Shown here: positions 1 to 12,000 of the stretch, piece after piece
Layout of the letters: every line of letters starts with the position of its first letter
Position numbering within the stretch: position 1 is the stretch's first letter
Source: Sphagnum magellanicum
Lineage: Eukaryota > Streptophyta > Sphagnopsida > Sphagnales > Sphagnaceae
Assembly: GCA_021904315.1 (NCBI GenBank)
Contig: CM038914.1
Coordinates: 23,175,065-23,239,064 of the forward strand
Direction of reading: 5' to 3'
DNA: 64,000 bases
The notes under the pieces: model-generated
The model's database searches: none
What the model saw: the letters and a program-made list of their open reading frames with translations, nothing else
What the model was told of the DNA's origin: nothing
Translations under genes and position numbers: made by a program

Positions 1-129
1 TATGGCCTCAAGGGAAAAGGAGTTGATCTTTCACAAGGGCCACCAAAAAGAAAGAGAGATGATGTGCGGATCCCTGCTGTGATTGAGACACCTTTGGTCC
101 CCGTTGAAAATGCTCCTTCACGCTCTTGA
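1..129 (+). CDS. 3' end of an unrecognised gene (partial, last exon)
   Basis: The first frame is open from base 1 to a TGA at 127-129, giving 42 residues. The peptide contains a basic cluster, PPKRKRDD, that looks like a nuclear localisation signal, followed by VRIPAVIETPLVPVENAP and a serine/arginine end. Composition here is balanced, while the DNA after the stop is T-rich like a plant 3' UTR, which supports a real gene end. The window edge cuts off the rest, so family and function cannot be given. A nuclear protein is an inference from the basic cluster only. Confidence 0.4.
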   Translation, partial: YGLKGKGVDLSQGPPKRKRDDVRIPAVIETPLVPVENAPSRS

Positions 130-240
130 TGGCACAGCAATGTGGTGCTTTTTCTTGATCTTATCATGAGCTTTCTTTGCACTGTTTTTTCTTGGGCTTT
201 CCCCCAAGTTATATGTTGAAGTTTGATTTTTCTTTACTTT

Positions 241-345
241 TTTTAATTTTGTTTGGTTGTTGACAATTTTCCTTGACCCATGGTTTAGGATCTATCATGG
301 TTGTAAGGGTCAAGGAAAATTGTCAACACCCGAACAAAATTAAAA
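241..345. repeat. Near-perfect inverted repeat (hairpin), 39-bp arms
   Basis: Left arm 241-279 and right arm 307-345 are reverse complements at 37 of 39 positions, and one of the two differences would be a G:U pair in RNA. The loop is 27 nt. It starts about 110 bp after the stop of the partial gene, so it may lie in that gene's 3' UTR. It could be a small foldback transposon relic or a small-RNA precursor. No flanking target duplication is evident. Confidence 0.8.
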
Positions 346-1229
346 TAACCATGACAACTTATTGTCCTCACAAAGAATCAAGAGAAGGAGGTCTAGTTCA
401 GATTTGAACTCCCAACCAGAAGCTTCACAACCATACCTTTCAGCCCCTAAGGTACCTGAATCATTTACAAGCTTCCTTGTCATACATTTTCACTTTGCCT
501 ACTTTCCAATTTGTTTGTTTAGAGAAAAACAACATGAAATGATGTTAAAAACAATAGGAAGTGGATTCCTCATTATAGCCTCTTACATTAGGCCGACGAC
601 TCAATTACTATAACAAGTAGAATCGGTGAAAAGGAAATTTGTCAATTGGCATTGACTAAGAACATATTGAACTTGTAAGCATTGGAACTGTCATTGTAGA
701 TTATGAGTTAAGTTCAATGTGTAGTCTTAATCAAGCAACCTAAAGCATTAAAATGTTCTTGGACATTCTTATTGGGTTTGTGTCCCAATTCCTTGGAATT
801 GGAGACCGTAGTGGCCCAAATGTCCAGGAAAATGTCATGAAATACAAATGAACCAAACTAAATGGCTAAACTAACCAACCCAAACTTGAGAAAATATAAT
901 TCTTAGCATTAACCTTTATTGATTGGCATACATTCCACCTACTATGTGACAATATTTACTTAATTGAACTATTTCTTGAAACTTTGAGGTTTATGACACA
1001 CTCGAATGATCTTCATTTGCTAGTCATGCAAGATAATTTGGTATTCTCCAATTCATCTATTATTGTCTTCTTGTTAAACTTAATATTTTCAATTAATTAT
1101 TGTCTTTATCTAATTACTATAATTTATATATTGCAATTCTCTTATTTCGTGTATAATCAAATGATTTCCAAAAGACGTTTGAAAATTTCTGTTGACTTGT
1201 TTTCATTTTCTTTGTAGAAATATCTAGTG
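346..1229. other. AT-rich intergenic DNA
   Basis: The only open frames are short, low-complexity and hydrophobic, without any recognisable domain. No RNA gene or element end was seen. Confidence 0.6.
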
Positions 1230-4200
1230 CATGATTTAAATCCCACTTGCAATTCCAATCATCCAAACTTGACCATCATTTTTTTTCATGGGATTGCTTT
1301 TGGCACAAAGGATGAATGGAAGGAAACATGAACAACATGCCCCACCAACAATAGAAAAAAGTGCAGATGTTGGCTAGAAAAGTGGCTACTTGAAGACTTG
1401 AACAACAATGTTCGAATTTTATCATTGTTCTAGGATTCTAACATTGTGGCAAGTGTTCACAATGATGTGACTAAAATTGGCAAAAACCTCATCCAAAGTT
1501 TGGTTACAAATTCAAGGTGTGACAATCTCCTCTATTTATGGACACATTAATTACTATTCCTTGTGTACATTGAAGATAATTATTTGTAGCTTCATAATTT
1601 CTTAAATGTTTTGCACAAGTTAATTGTTCATGTGTGTTAGTATTGTGATACACACCAACAAGTTTCAATTTATTTGAATTGTTAAATTCATGTAGGAGAG
1701 CATAAAATGGGGCTAAAATGAACATGTTCTTGTTTGAAAATAATAGCGAAGTCTATGTTCATATTATAAGTTCATAGTACAACTAGTTTGGTTTTGATGG
1801 AAAATTTTAGTTCAAATTTTTTGAAATTTTATCTTTGGTAATGCAATTGAATTAAATTAAATTAAATTGATACATGTGTAGAAAATTTGCATCCATTTCA
1901 TTGCAAAAATATTATTTCCAAAAAAAAGTAGATCTTTTTTTTAATTTAAAATTCTTTCCATTTCAACAATATTTCCAAAGTAACACATAGAAGATGAGTT
2001 TTACATTAACACAAGAACATAAACACCTACATACTTGTCCATAATAATAGTTTTACCAAAACATGGTTGTCACATTTTTTAAGTAGATTAATGGAATCAA
2101 TAAATGACAAATGACAAGCAAATCAATTATGAACTTATGGCTCAAGTCATGTGTGAATTGAAAAATTGCCCAAAGTATAATAGGATAAATTTGTACATGC
2201 TAATACAATGTTGATAACAAAACTTTGGTGCATTGTTGATTATTTTGTAGTTATCAATCCTTTTGGGATGGACCGGTGGCATTAATTGCTTATAGTTTTG
2301 GAGGTTTTGTATTCAAAAACTTGGTGGTTGAAGGTCACAAACATGTACATTAAAGGCTAAGAAATGATTTGGATGATGAAATACACAAATGTTATGAAAC
2401 ATTTTTGAACAATGTTAAAGGTGTAGTATTTTATAGTGTACCACATGCTAGTGGTACCCAATCTTTATCAAATTATTTCATTTGGCAACATCAACAAATC
2501 AACACATTAACCAAGTATGCAACCCAAATTGGTTTTTTTTTTAATTTAGAATCTTTCAACGTACAAATGGAACACCTTTCAACAGATTTTAAAAATGCCC
2601 TTCATGAAAACCTCAACATTCTATCATTTGTTCCACAACCAATATGATAAATCTAATTTTTTGGAGGATGTGAATTCAAAGAACAATATCAATGATGTCA
2701 TAAAACAACTCCTACATGATTTGTGTGGCAAAAGGTTATGCAAGGATGAAAATGTGAATAAAAGAGACCTTGACAAAATTAGGCAATGTATCATATCAAA
2801 GAAAGTATTAGTGGTGGTGGATGATGTCAATAAGGAAGAGAACCTTACATCTTTGCCAATTTTCATTGATAAGGCTACAAAGAATCCAACTTTTAAAAGC
2901 AGAATACTTGTGAATTGTCAAAATTAGCAAAGTTTGAACTTTCATGTAAGTGAAAATGGAAAAGTGGACATGAAACCTTTGGAGGAAAAGCAAGCAAAGG
3001 AACTATTTATGTTCCATGCATTGGGTAATCGAAATCATGTTCCAATAGAAGATTTCAACGATATATGTATGAAGATTATAAAAGTTAGTGGGGGGCTCCC
3101 TTTAAGTTTTAAATTATTGGGTTCTTTTTTGTGCAATACTAAAAAATTAGAAATGTGGGAAGGTGCATTGAACAAATTGAAAAGTGGGCAAAGTTTCATA
3201 GGGGGCAATGATAATGAAAAGATGTGGAGTGTATTAAAGATTTTTTATAACCACTTGGATAAGCAAATTCAAAACATGTTTTTGGATATTGCTTGTTTTT
3301 CAGTGGTTTGAAAATAAGTACAATTTATCAAGTGTGGAGGGGAGATTATGAACAGCCAAAGTTTGAATTACAAAATCTACAACATAGATATTTAATCCAA
3401 TGGATAGAAGGTGGAATCTTGTATATACATGAACAATTACAAAACCTAGGTCAAAATATTACAATGGAACCACCAATTATAAATCGGTTTATATAGAAAT
3501 CAAATCAATCAAATTATTTTTTACAAAAGGATGAGGTTATCATTATACTATTTCAATCTTATAAATTTATTTAATTTCTTATGATTTTTTTTCTTGTTTG
3601 AAACAAATGTTTTAATTTTGAATCTTGATTTTATAAATACATGTTTTTAAATAAATTTTGGCATTACGATGAAATGTAATTTTATATTGATAATCCTTTT
3701 GTTTTCATTTCATCTAATAGGTGGTGAAAAATTTAGAGGTCATTTCATTGAAAAATGTCTCAATTTGCCTCTATTGTCCCAAATCAACTCAAAGGGATTT
3801 GGCAACCTTAGGTTGGTTGAACTAATAGGAGTTTCACCAACTATTGTGAAAAATTGCATCCAAGGGTGAAATTTGAATAATGTGAAATAGTTGTGCCTAA
3901 AAAAAATGCATGATTCAAAAGTTGCCAATTTATTTATTTTATTGTTTACAATTACAAGTATTTGATTTGGCACAATGCTAAAGTTTGGAAGAAATACCTT
4001 CATCTATTGGCCAATTGAATGCATTCCAAAAGCTTAATTTGTTAGGGTGTTCCAACTTGAAATAACTACCTTCATCTATTGGCCAATTGAATGCACTCCA
4101 AGAGCTTGATTTGTCAAGGTGTTCCAATTTGAAAGAACTACCTTCATCTATTGGCCAATTGAATGCACTTCAAAAGCTTGATTTGTCATGGTGTTCCAAT

Positions 4201-4345
4201 TTTAAAAAATTACCTTCATCTATTGGCCAATTGAATGCACTCCAAAAGCTTTATTTGTCATGGCGATTCAAATTGAAATAATTACTTTCATCTATTGAAA
4301 AAACTACCATCATCTATCGAACAATTAACTGCACTTCAAAAACTT
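1230..4345 (+). pseudogene. Broken alpha/beta-hydrolase-NB-ARC-LRR (HNL-type) immune receptor
   Basis: Pieces of one receptor lie in the expected order. Exon 1 (to 1516) encodes an alpha/beta-hydrolase start with FFHGIAFG and WLLEDLNNNVRILSL. It ends at a GT donor, and the frame resumes after TTTTGTAG at 2251. Exon 2 has the nucleophile elbow AYSFGG (near 2295) and GVVFYSVPHASG. Then come NB-ARC motifs: KKVLVVVDDVN (kinase-2, ~2805), SGGLPLSFKLLGSFL (GLPL, ~3090), MFLDIACF (RNBS-D, ~3280), a winged-helix stretch with LQNLQHRYLI (~3385) and leucine-rich repeats (3997-4330). The gene is dead. Stops interrupt exon 1 (for example a TGA where ETWTT is expected) and exon 2 (after HKHVH), and the NB-ARC region has further stops and frame changes. 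The segment that should carry the P-loop is missing between the hydrolase and the kinase-2 region. Hydrolase-NLRs were first described in Marchantia. Assignment to that class is from motif order, without an alignment. Confidence 0.82.
3997..4330 (+). repeat. 72-bp tandem LRR-coding repeats
   Basis: The phrase CCTTCATCTATTGGCCAATT recurs at 3997, 4069, 4141 and 4213, exactly 72 bp (24 codons) apart, with a more worn copy after 4285. Each unit encodes LPSSIGQLNALQKLDLS followed by a short variable stretch, the classic plant leucine-rich repeat. The units are so alike that recent unequal exchange or conversion is likely. They form the C-terminal part of the broken hydrolase-NLR. Confidence 0.88.
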
Positions 4346-4350
4346 GGTTT

Positions 4351-7300
4351 ATCAAGGAGTCTTAACATAACTACCCAACATTTTTAGTTTCTGTAATCCA
4401 TTTTAATTCATGTAATTGATTCAATTTTCCATTGTTTATTTTCATTTGTATTATTTTTTTACAATTATTTTTATAATGTTTCATTTTCTATTTTAGGGTA
4501 TGAAAATATTTTTCAAAAGCAACAAAACTTCAAGGCAAAACTTTTTTTTTTTAGATCCTTTTATTTGTCAAAGTGGCAAAATTACAAATTCAATATCACA
4601 AGGTCAAAATATTGAATTTGTAATTACTATGTTAAAATCAAATGTAGAAAAAATTCATAAAAGGAAAACTTTGAATCAACTATTGAATCAAATGTACAAA
4701 GTAAAAGATTTATAAGAAGAAAAGTTATGGATCAATTCTTTCAATGTTCATGTGTTTTGGATACCATTCACCCAATCCCCTTTCATGAGCAAACACCATG
4801 GCAACCTTAAGTCCCAACAATCCAACATAAGACCCTAAGCATCCTCATGGATCCAAAACATTAACCTAATTTTTACATCATTTCCACAACTCTTCCCCCT
4901 AATCCTTTATTATGCAGGTGTTACAAATAAGAATCAAAGTTATCAAACAAAGTTTGTCAAGAGTATAAAACATTCAGAATTAGACCTTATCTCCTACATT
5001 TGATATTCCTAAATTGGGGAGAAACTTAGGATCAACTACATATGTAATGTTAATAAGGTAATTTTGCAAATGACTAAAAAAATGGCTAGAGGTAGTGTTA
5101 ACATTGATTGTTTCAAAAGGGCAACGCGGAAAAATGGTATCCAATCAATCCTTATATTTGGGTAGCTCTTTTTCAAACATGGCGTTCCAAAATGAATTTT
5201 CTAAATCCATCATAGATCCAAATCCGTTAGATCTGTCAATGCCAAAATCTACAACTTGCACCATTCTTCTTTCAATTCATAAAACCAACACCAAATGCAT
5301 TAGGAATTTGACTTAATTTGCAGAGCCAACAAATGGTGCAACTAATTAAGATTATAACTAAAAAATGGAACACCAAGTAGGATATCAAAATGAGGTCTTT
5401 TAAATGTAATAGCAATGGAAAAATCAAGAACCTGAAGTACAGGAGAACCTCTAGCTACACCATCAAACACAACATTAATACCACCAGATACAACACTAAT
5501 ACCACCAACAATATCAAAATGCATTTCTTCAACATAATCACTGTAGACCTGCAAAATCGAAAATTGTATAAAGAAAACAAACACACAAAAAACAAATCAC
5601 TAACCACTTCATCCACCTACCTTAGTCTTTTCATACACGCCTTTCTCCTCGTTAAAAGTTTCTTCAAAACATAATAACTAGCCAAATCTACACTCACCAA
5701 AAATAATCCACTCCATCATTCAATTGCGTAAATGTTTGTCAATATGGTTATATTTATAAAAACAAGTAATTGCCACTTCAAAAAAATCAAACAAATTCAA
5801 ATAATTTTTAAAAAAAAGGTTCATAAATTTACTTGCCATGTGAAATAAGGTCCTTATGGCATGTTATGACGCGCTCCTAAGTCCCTAGTTTAGACCCAAG
5901 TTGGGTCTAAGTTATTATCATAGCGGAATTGTGAAGAACTTGGGGCACGCTCCTAGTTCTCAGCATTAAAAGGGTAGAGGGGTGTGTTGAAGCTCCGAGA
6001 TTGGACTAGGAAGAGGGACAAGTTATTCTCTCACTCGAACCTGCATCAAACCAACCAAGAAGTTGGTTAGTTCACATTCTGGAGCACCCTTGGTGCTAGG
6101 ACAAGCCACGAGCAACTTTGGATTCATTTGACTCACCACGGCTCGGACTCGGGGGAAACCACCACCTTCCCCCATATAGTATATTATGCGCTTCTCCGCG
6201 GCATCCACATCTGAATGGTTTTTTGTCCCAGGACTCCCAAGGAGGAGTCCCGATATTGTCCCGGTTTAGACTCCCGGGACTTTACACGATCATAACTTTT
6301 TGCTCAGACCTCCGATTGGGATGAAGTCTCAAGCAAAGTTGTAGCTCTCCTCAAGAGCTTTTCAACAGTGTGTTGCACTCCACCTGCACGCACTAGGGTT
6401 GGGTCAATTCCCGACTTTTAGTGGTCGGGAGTCAAACTGCCAATTTGACTTTCGGCCCTTCTTTTGGCCATAACTTGTGCTACAAATGTCCAAATGGTCC
6501 ATGTGAGGCCATTTTCGACATTTACACTTCAATAGCTTTTCAATGATATAAAACACACCCCAATGCGAGGTGTTTTGACCCTTATAATCGAACTCTAAAG
6601 TTTCGGGAGTCTCGGAGGACTCCCAAGTCCCAATTTCGAGAGTGTGAGTTTCATCCTCACACTTCCCTCAAAGTGGGGTTGCAATATGTTACTTCCATAC
6701 CACACTCACAAGGTACAAATGCTTCTTACATTCTTGTAATTCCAACACCTTGGCTTGTTTTGTTTGACAATTTGTTTTATGTAAATCAAGGAAATCAGTA
6801 GTCAACTTGTCCATAATCAAACAAAGCTAGTTACAACCAATAGGAATAGTCATAAACCATACCTCACCAAAAGCCTTCCACCTAGCTCAGGACGTAAAAA
6901 CAATGAATGTGGACTTAATTTTTCATCAAGACACTCAAATGGACATCAATGAACAAGTTTTTTAAGAGTTTCAATCACATCAAAAATTGAGTAATCAACT
7001 ATAGGCTGATGCCAATCTACAAAACAATAGGTTATGTCTATTCTCCAATTTTTGGAAATGCCTTGACAAAACTTTAAAACAATGTTAATAGGTAAAGACA
7101 ACAAACTGAACTCATCAAAATTTGAACCACGAAGTTTAAAACACCCCTTTATGAAAAAAAAATTCACGTGTAAAAATATCTGAAACGCAAATTCAAACCA
7201 AATGGGGAGGTCAACTAACACATTGCTTGTGTTAATATTTTACACTCTTCCTGAACAAACAAAACATTTAACTTCTTGACAGTTTTGCCAAGATTTATTG

Positions 7301-8768
7301 TCGAAAATCACAAAGCTACCTCAACTTTCATTTGATGATACCTCACATTTGGGAAGATGTTAAATAAAACATGTGTTTTACTTGATTTCACAATCTTTTT
7401 TGGACAAATGTGTCACCTTTTGACATCTTTTCACCCCCAAAAAAATTCATAGCCATTAAAAATATATGTTTTAAAAAAATCATGCCTTTAATACTTGGAG
7501 TTTGGTCATAAACCAAATGTGATATTTTAAAAATACATAACTACTAAAGAAGGAAGGAAATTTAATTTACCACTCAATTTAATGGTAATTTGAATTCCTT
7601 TCATTTTTTATATTTTTTGAATTATTTAATCGTTGTTATGTGTACTATTGCTATAATTAATCTTGAATCTTGTGCATTAAATGTATTGATGTTGTATTTT
7701 CAATATTTTAGAACCATATTCAATAAATAAACAAATTTTATTTTATGAATTACAATGTTTCATATTGAAAGAAGGATTTAGGGTTCAAAGGAAGGTCCAA
7801 AGGTAAGGTTACATTCCTAATTTCTCTATTATGAACATATCTTATTGTTGCGATAGTTTGGCTTGTGAAAGTATACAACCAAATTTTGGTTTAAAAAATG
7901 CCCATGACAACAAATTTTGTTTCCCAACAATGTTTCTTCATATTGGGAAAACTGAGTTTATCTTTTTCTCTCACCTTTTAACCTTGAGAGACCTATCTAG
8001 TTTGTTCTTTTGGGGCTTTTGACATTACAACATTACATATTAAAATGATTTTAGGGTTATATAATGTATCATTTTACTTTTTATTTAACACAAATTTGTA
8101 TTGATTAATTAGGGTTGATATCGTTTACATTTGGAACAATTCTTGATATTGTACAACATCATTGATGTTCAATGTTAAATAATACTCAATAAGGGAAATT
8201 TGAAAGACTAAAAAAACATTTAACTAATTTGATCAATTTTTTCCCAAATTGAATCTTCAGTCAAATCGCTATACCAAAACATAGCATCCATTATTAAATC
8301 AATACAATTACACATAGCATAAATGATTAAAAATAATATAAGCAACATGTTCAATTTGACTAAAAATGACATAAATAACTAACATAATCAACAAGGACCA
8401 TGTTTTGATGTAATGGATTTTTTTCTTTCAATTTTGTGATTTCAAAAGTTTGACATATTTTTCCAAAAGTTTTAGTATTTTTTTGAATTTGCACTTTAAA
8501 AACAGAATTTTCCCAAAATAAAATAAAATGTCACCTTAGTGTAAAAATTCACCCAAAAATAACGATGTTCCCAATCAATTGTTATACCTAGGACAGTCAC
8601 AAATGCAAGCTGGCCTTTGTAAAAAAATTCTGAAATGGTACTCAAATTGGGGTTGTCCAGGGTTGAATATTTTAACAAAAATTGTGGATTATGAAAGGCA
8701 GTCACTATTTTTTTTTATTTTTTAAATTTGGGGGTGAAGAACCGACATAGGTTGCAATGAGCATTCAC
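4351..8768. other. AT-rich intergenic DNA with weak coding remnants
   Basis: No convincing gene. Two minus-strand open frames (5342-5584 and 6946-7221) have more ordinary amino-acid composition than their surroundings but match no family I recognise. They may be relics of one decayed gene with a GC-richer insertion between them. Both are too short and isolated to call. Confidence 0.4.
5861..6750. repeat. Possible LTR-retrotransposon fossil (solo LTR or fragment)
   Basis: A distinctly GC-richer block sits in AT-rich DNA. It begins near TGTTATGACG and ends near TTCCAACA, so its ends would be TGTT and AACA. There is no coding sequence inside. It holds short repeats of the CTCCCGGGACT/GGAGTC kind. 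No clear target duplication was found, so the ends and the LTR label are tentative. It could be another repeat class, and its age cannot be judged from one copy. Confidence 0.28.
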
Positions 8769-8844
8769 CACGTTCCAATGAGGGGATCTCTAACACGTTC
8801 CAATGAGGGGATCTCTAACACGTTCCAATAATGGGGAACGTGTT
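8769..8844. repeat. 25-bp tandem repeat and palindrome upstream of RH5
   Basis: CACGTTCCAATGAGGGGATC starts at 8769 and 8794, with a partial copy at 8819, giving a 25-bp period. The third copy runs into a palindrome: AACACGTTCC (8817-8826) faces GGAACGTGTT (8835-8844). The core contains ACGT, as in bZIP/bHLH-type sites. It lies about 240 bp before the RH5 start codon and may be part of the promoter. Confidence 0.7.
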
Positions 8845-8884
8845 CTCTTCTACGCCAGTTAAAGTGGAGGCTTTCTCTTCTCTA

Positions 8885-8940
8885 AAACCCTAATTGAAAC
8901 AAACCCTAAGTCAGGAAACCCTAATTTTCGAAAACCCTAA
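8885..8940 (+). promoter_or_regulatory. Cluster of four teloboxes
   Basis: AAACCCTAA occurs at 8885, 8901, 8916 and 8932, four copies within 56 bp, 140-200 bp before the RH5 start codon. Teloboxes are known from promoters and 5' leaders of plant ribosomal-protein and ribosome-biogenesis genes, where Myb-like telobox-binding proteins act. The cluster fits growth-linked control of the helicase downstream. Confidence 0.75.
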
Positions 8941-9080
8941 TTCTGTTGCATCGCTTCGTTTCACAGCCTCTGTTTTACAGAGACAAAAGAGAGAGAGAGA
9001 GAGTTGCGTGTTTTGCAGCGGGTATTTTTCGATCTCGCGCAGTTGCAGGAGATCGGAGTTGATTCGAGAATTTAAGGACA

Positions 9081-12000
9081 ATGGGTGGGAAGGAGAAGGA
9101 GGTAAAGGTTCTGGCGATGAAAGGAGCGGAGGAATCCTTGTCTGATCAAATTTCTAACAAGAAGAAGATGAAGAAAAAGAAGAGAGAGGTTGAAGAGAAA
9201 CGATTTGAACAAGAAGAAGTGAGCAATGATTCAAGCAAGAAAAAGAAGAAGGAACGAAGGGAGGAATCTACACAAGAAGCTGACACAGAAGTTGAAGAAC
9301 CTGTGAAGAAAAAGAAGAAGAAGCAGATAAAGGAGAAAAAGGAAAGGGAAGTGGATGACAACAGGAGTTTGAAGAAGAACCTCAATACGGGAGCTGAGGA
9401 AACTGCGGTAGTGAGAGGAACTGCAGAAGCGCAGCTCTGCGTTACGGTTTCTGGTAATGGCAGTGCTGATCCCAAGTTCGCGCCTCTGGAGAGTTTTGAT
9501 CTTGAGGGTGTACCAACAAGTGTGTTGGAGTGCTGTAAAACCTTTGCTAAGCCGTCGCCGATTCAGTCGCATGCTTGGCCTTTCCTGTTGGCGGGACGTG
9601 ATCTTGTCGGGATTGCTGCCACTGGCTCCGGTTCGCATTCTTTTGTCCTCTGTCTCTCTTCGCTCTTGTGACATGTAAATGGGTGCGCGAATGAAGCTGC
9701 AGCAGCCATCTGCCCCTAGAATCCATGCGAGTTTCAGTGTTGACGGAGAATTTCTTCTTGCTCTTCATGTACAAACTTAGCGTGTCTTGTGTGTGTCCTT
9801 TGCTATCAAGAGGGAGGAATTCAAGTGCAGATGAACTACATCACATGTCCAACAGTGCAATGTCTTAAACACATGAATACAGTCCTGTGGGATCCAGTGC
9901 AAAAAAATTGTGGCTCTCTTCTTCCCATTTTGCCTCTCTCCTCATATGTCAGGACAAGATACTTTTTGGTATCTTGTCGTTCAATGCAGTGCAGGTAAAA
10001 CACTGGCATTTGGGATTCCTGCAATGACACATGTGTTGAAGAAGAAGAAGGAGAAGAAAGCAACTACACCCCTTTGTCTTGTATTGTCACCAACTCGAGA
10101 GTTGGCACAACAGGTGACTCCCCTTCACTTGCTAGTCTATTGCATTTTATTATTCCTTTTATGTGTCCTCCCCAGTACTCTCTTCTGAAATTCCTTGCTG
10201 CAGTTTGTATGACCCTGCATGGATTTTTGCAACTAATGTAACTAATGCAACTAATCCCTAGTTTCTTCAAGCTGTAGCTGGAGATTTGACATTCTGTGCT
10301 CTCTCTTGGTGAGTATGTCACTCTCTGTTGGGAGTTGATTTCAGCTACTGAACCTCATGTTGGTGTTTGCAGATTGCAGATGTGTTGGAGGAGGCAGGGA
10401 GTGGATGTGGGGTGAAGACTGCCTGTATATATGGTGGGACTTCAAAGGGACCTCAAAGGTCTGCACTGAGAGCTGGTGCGGTAAGTATTGAATCATAATG
10501 CCAAACAGTGGAATTTCAATCTTGAACCTGAACTGTAGAGCTGTTAATAATAAAAAATTGCCTCTTTGTGCAATAGGTAGAGACAGTTGAACATCCATCC
10601 AAGGTCATCATTGTGACTTGGAGAATGGTATTTGATGTTTGACACTGATTGTGGGTCTGGTAACTCATATTGACAGACAATTATTATTGCAACACCAGGA
10701 AGGCTTCAAGACTTGATGGAGGAAGGTGTTTGCTCATTGGATCAAGTGTCTTATTTGGTTTGTATCCATCCTAAGCTCTTGAACCCATTTACTGCCTACT
10801 CAAACAGAACTTAAGGCTTTTGTTTTGCAATTGGATATTCCTGTGCAATACCACCTGCAAACATTCTTCACAGATGAATATCTGACATTGGTTTTGCATG
10901 AGGGTTTCCAGGTTTTGGATGAGGCAGATCGGATGTTAGACTTGGGGTTTGAGCCAGCCATTCGTGCTATCATTAGCAAGACCTCAAAAAGTAAGCTTCA
11001 CTTTTCACAAGAAGACACTAGGAGTATAGTACACAAATGTCTCCATCAAGTAACTAGCAGGAAATGTCAGGTCACCCAGAAACCTGTTGATCTGGTTATC
11101 TCCATGTTCTGTTATACGTATCTCTGTGTTCCATAGTTTTGACTGTATCCTATTTTCTGTCAAAGTAATGTTTGATCTGCAAGCCTTCACAGTGACCTTT
11201 AATTGTACTATTGTGGGTCAGGTTTTCTCACAGTTGGTTCAATGTATTTGAGATGGGTGCAGTTAGGCAGACGGTGATGTTCAGTGCAACTTGGCCTTTG
11301 GCTGTTGATCAGCTGGCAAGAGAATTTATGAATGACCCCAGCCCAGTCAAGGTCTTCTAGCTTCTCTCTCTTCTGCCGTTTGCTGCTCTCTTCCACAAAA
11401 TAGCATCCACCTTCTTTTTCCCTCAATATGAGAGCTTGGTCCAGTTATCTGACGTGTTGCTGACTTGTATATGATGAACATGCAGGTTATGGTAGGATCA
11501 CAAGATTTGGCTGCAAATCATGATGTGACACAAATTGTTGAGGTATGAGAAGACAACAATGATTTGTGGAATTGGGGTTTCTAAATTGACACTAGTGAAC
11601 ATGGATATTGTTTTTGAATTTTCTGTAGGACAGCAATAGAACAGTATTTGGAACTTCTGAAAGGGAATGTAATTGAGTTGAGAGAAGCTTAAGGGTCTGT
11701 GTTGGTGGACTTGGCAGGTATTGGAAGACAGAGCTCGAGATGCACGTCTTGATTCTCTTCTTCAAAAGTATCACAAATCACGAACGTAAGATTAATTTCC
11801 ATTCTTGTTTCCTTCCCAACTAGCAACTCTCCGCTTGATTTGTGCTCCCAGGTATGGAAGAGGTCATATGCTGGTAAATTTACTTGTCAAGTAGAAGAGT
11901 GTTTGGTTTTGCTGCACCTCCTCTGAGCTGCAACTTGGTGATTTGTGCAGGAACCGGGTTTTGGTGTTTGTACTCTACAAGAAAGAGGCAGACCGTGTTG

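Noticed and set aside
5342-5584. Minus-strand 80-residue frame with VVFDGVARG
   Set aside because: Short, isolated and without a recognised domain; kept only as a remark in the intergenic entry.
6946-7221. Minus-strand 91-residue frame ending VIETLKKLVH
   Set aside because: Composition is protein-like but no family or neighbouring exon supports it.
9146-9675. Minus-strand open frames opposite RH5 exon 1
   Set aside because: They are the mirror of a lysine/glutamate-rich exon and translate to serine/phenylalanine/leucine runs; the plus strand has the conserved helicase.
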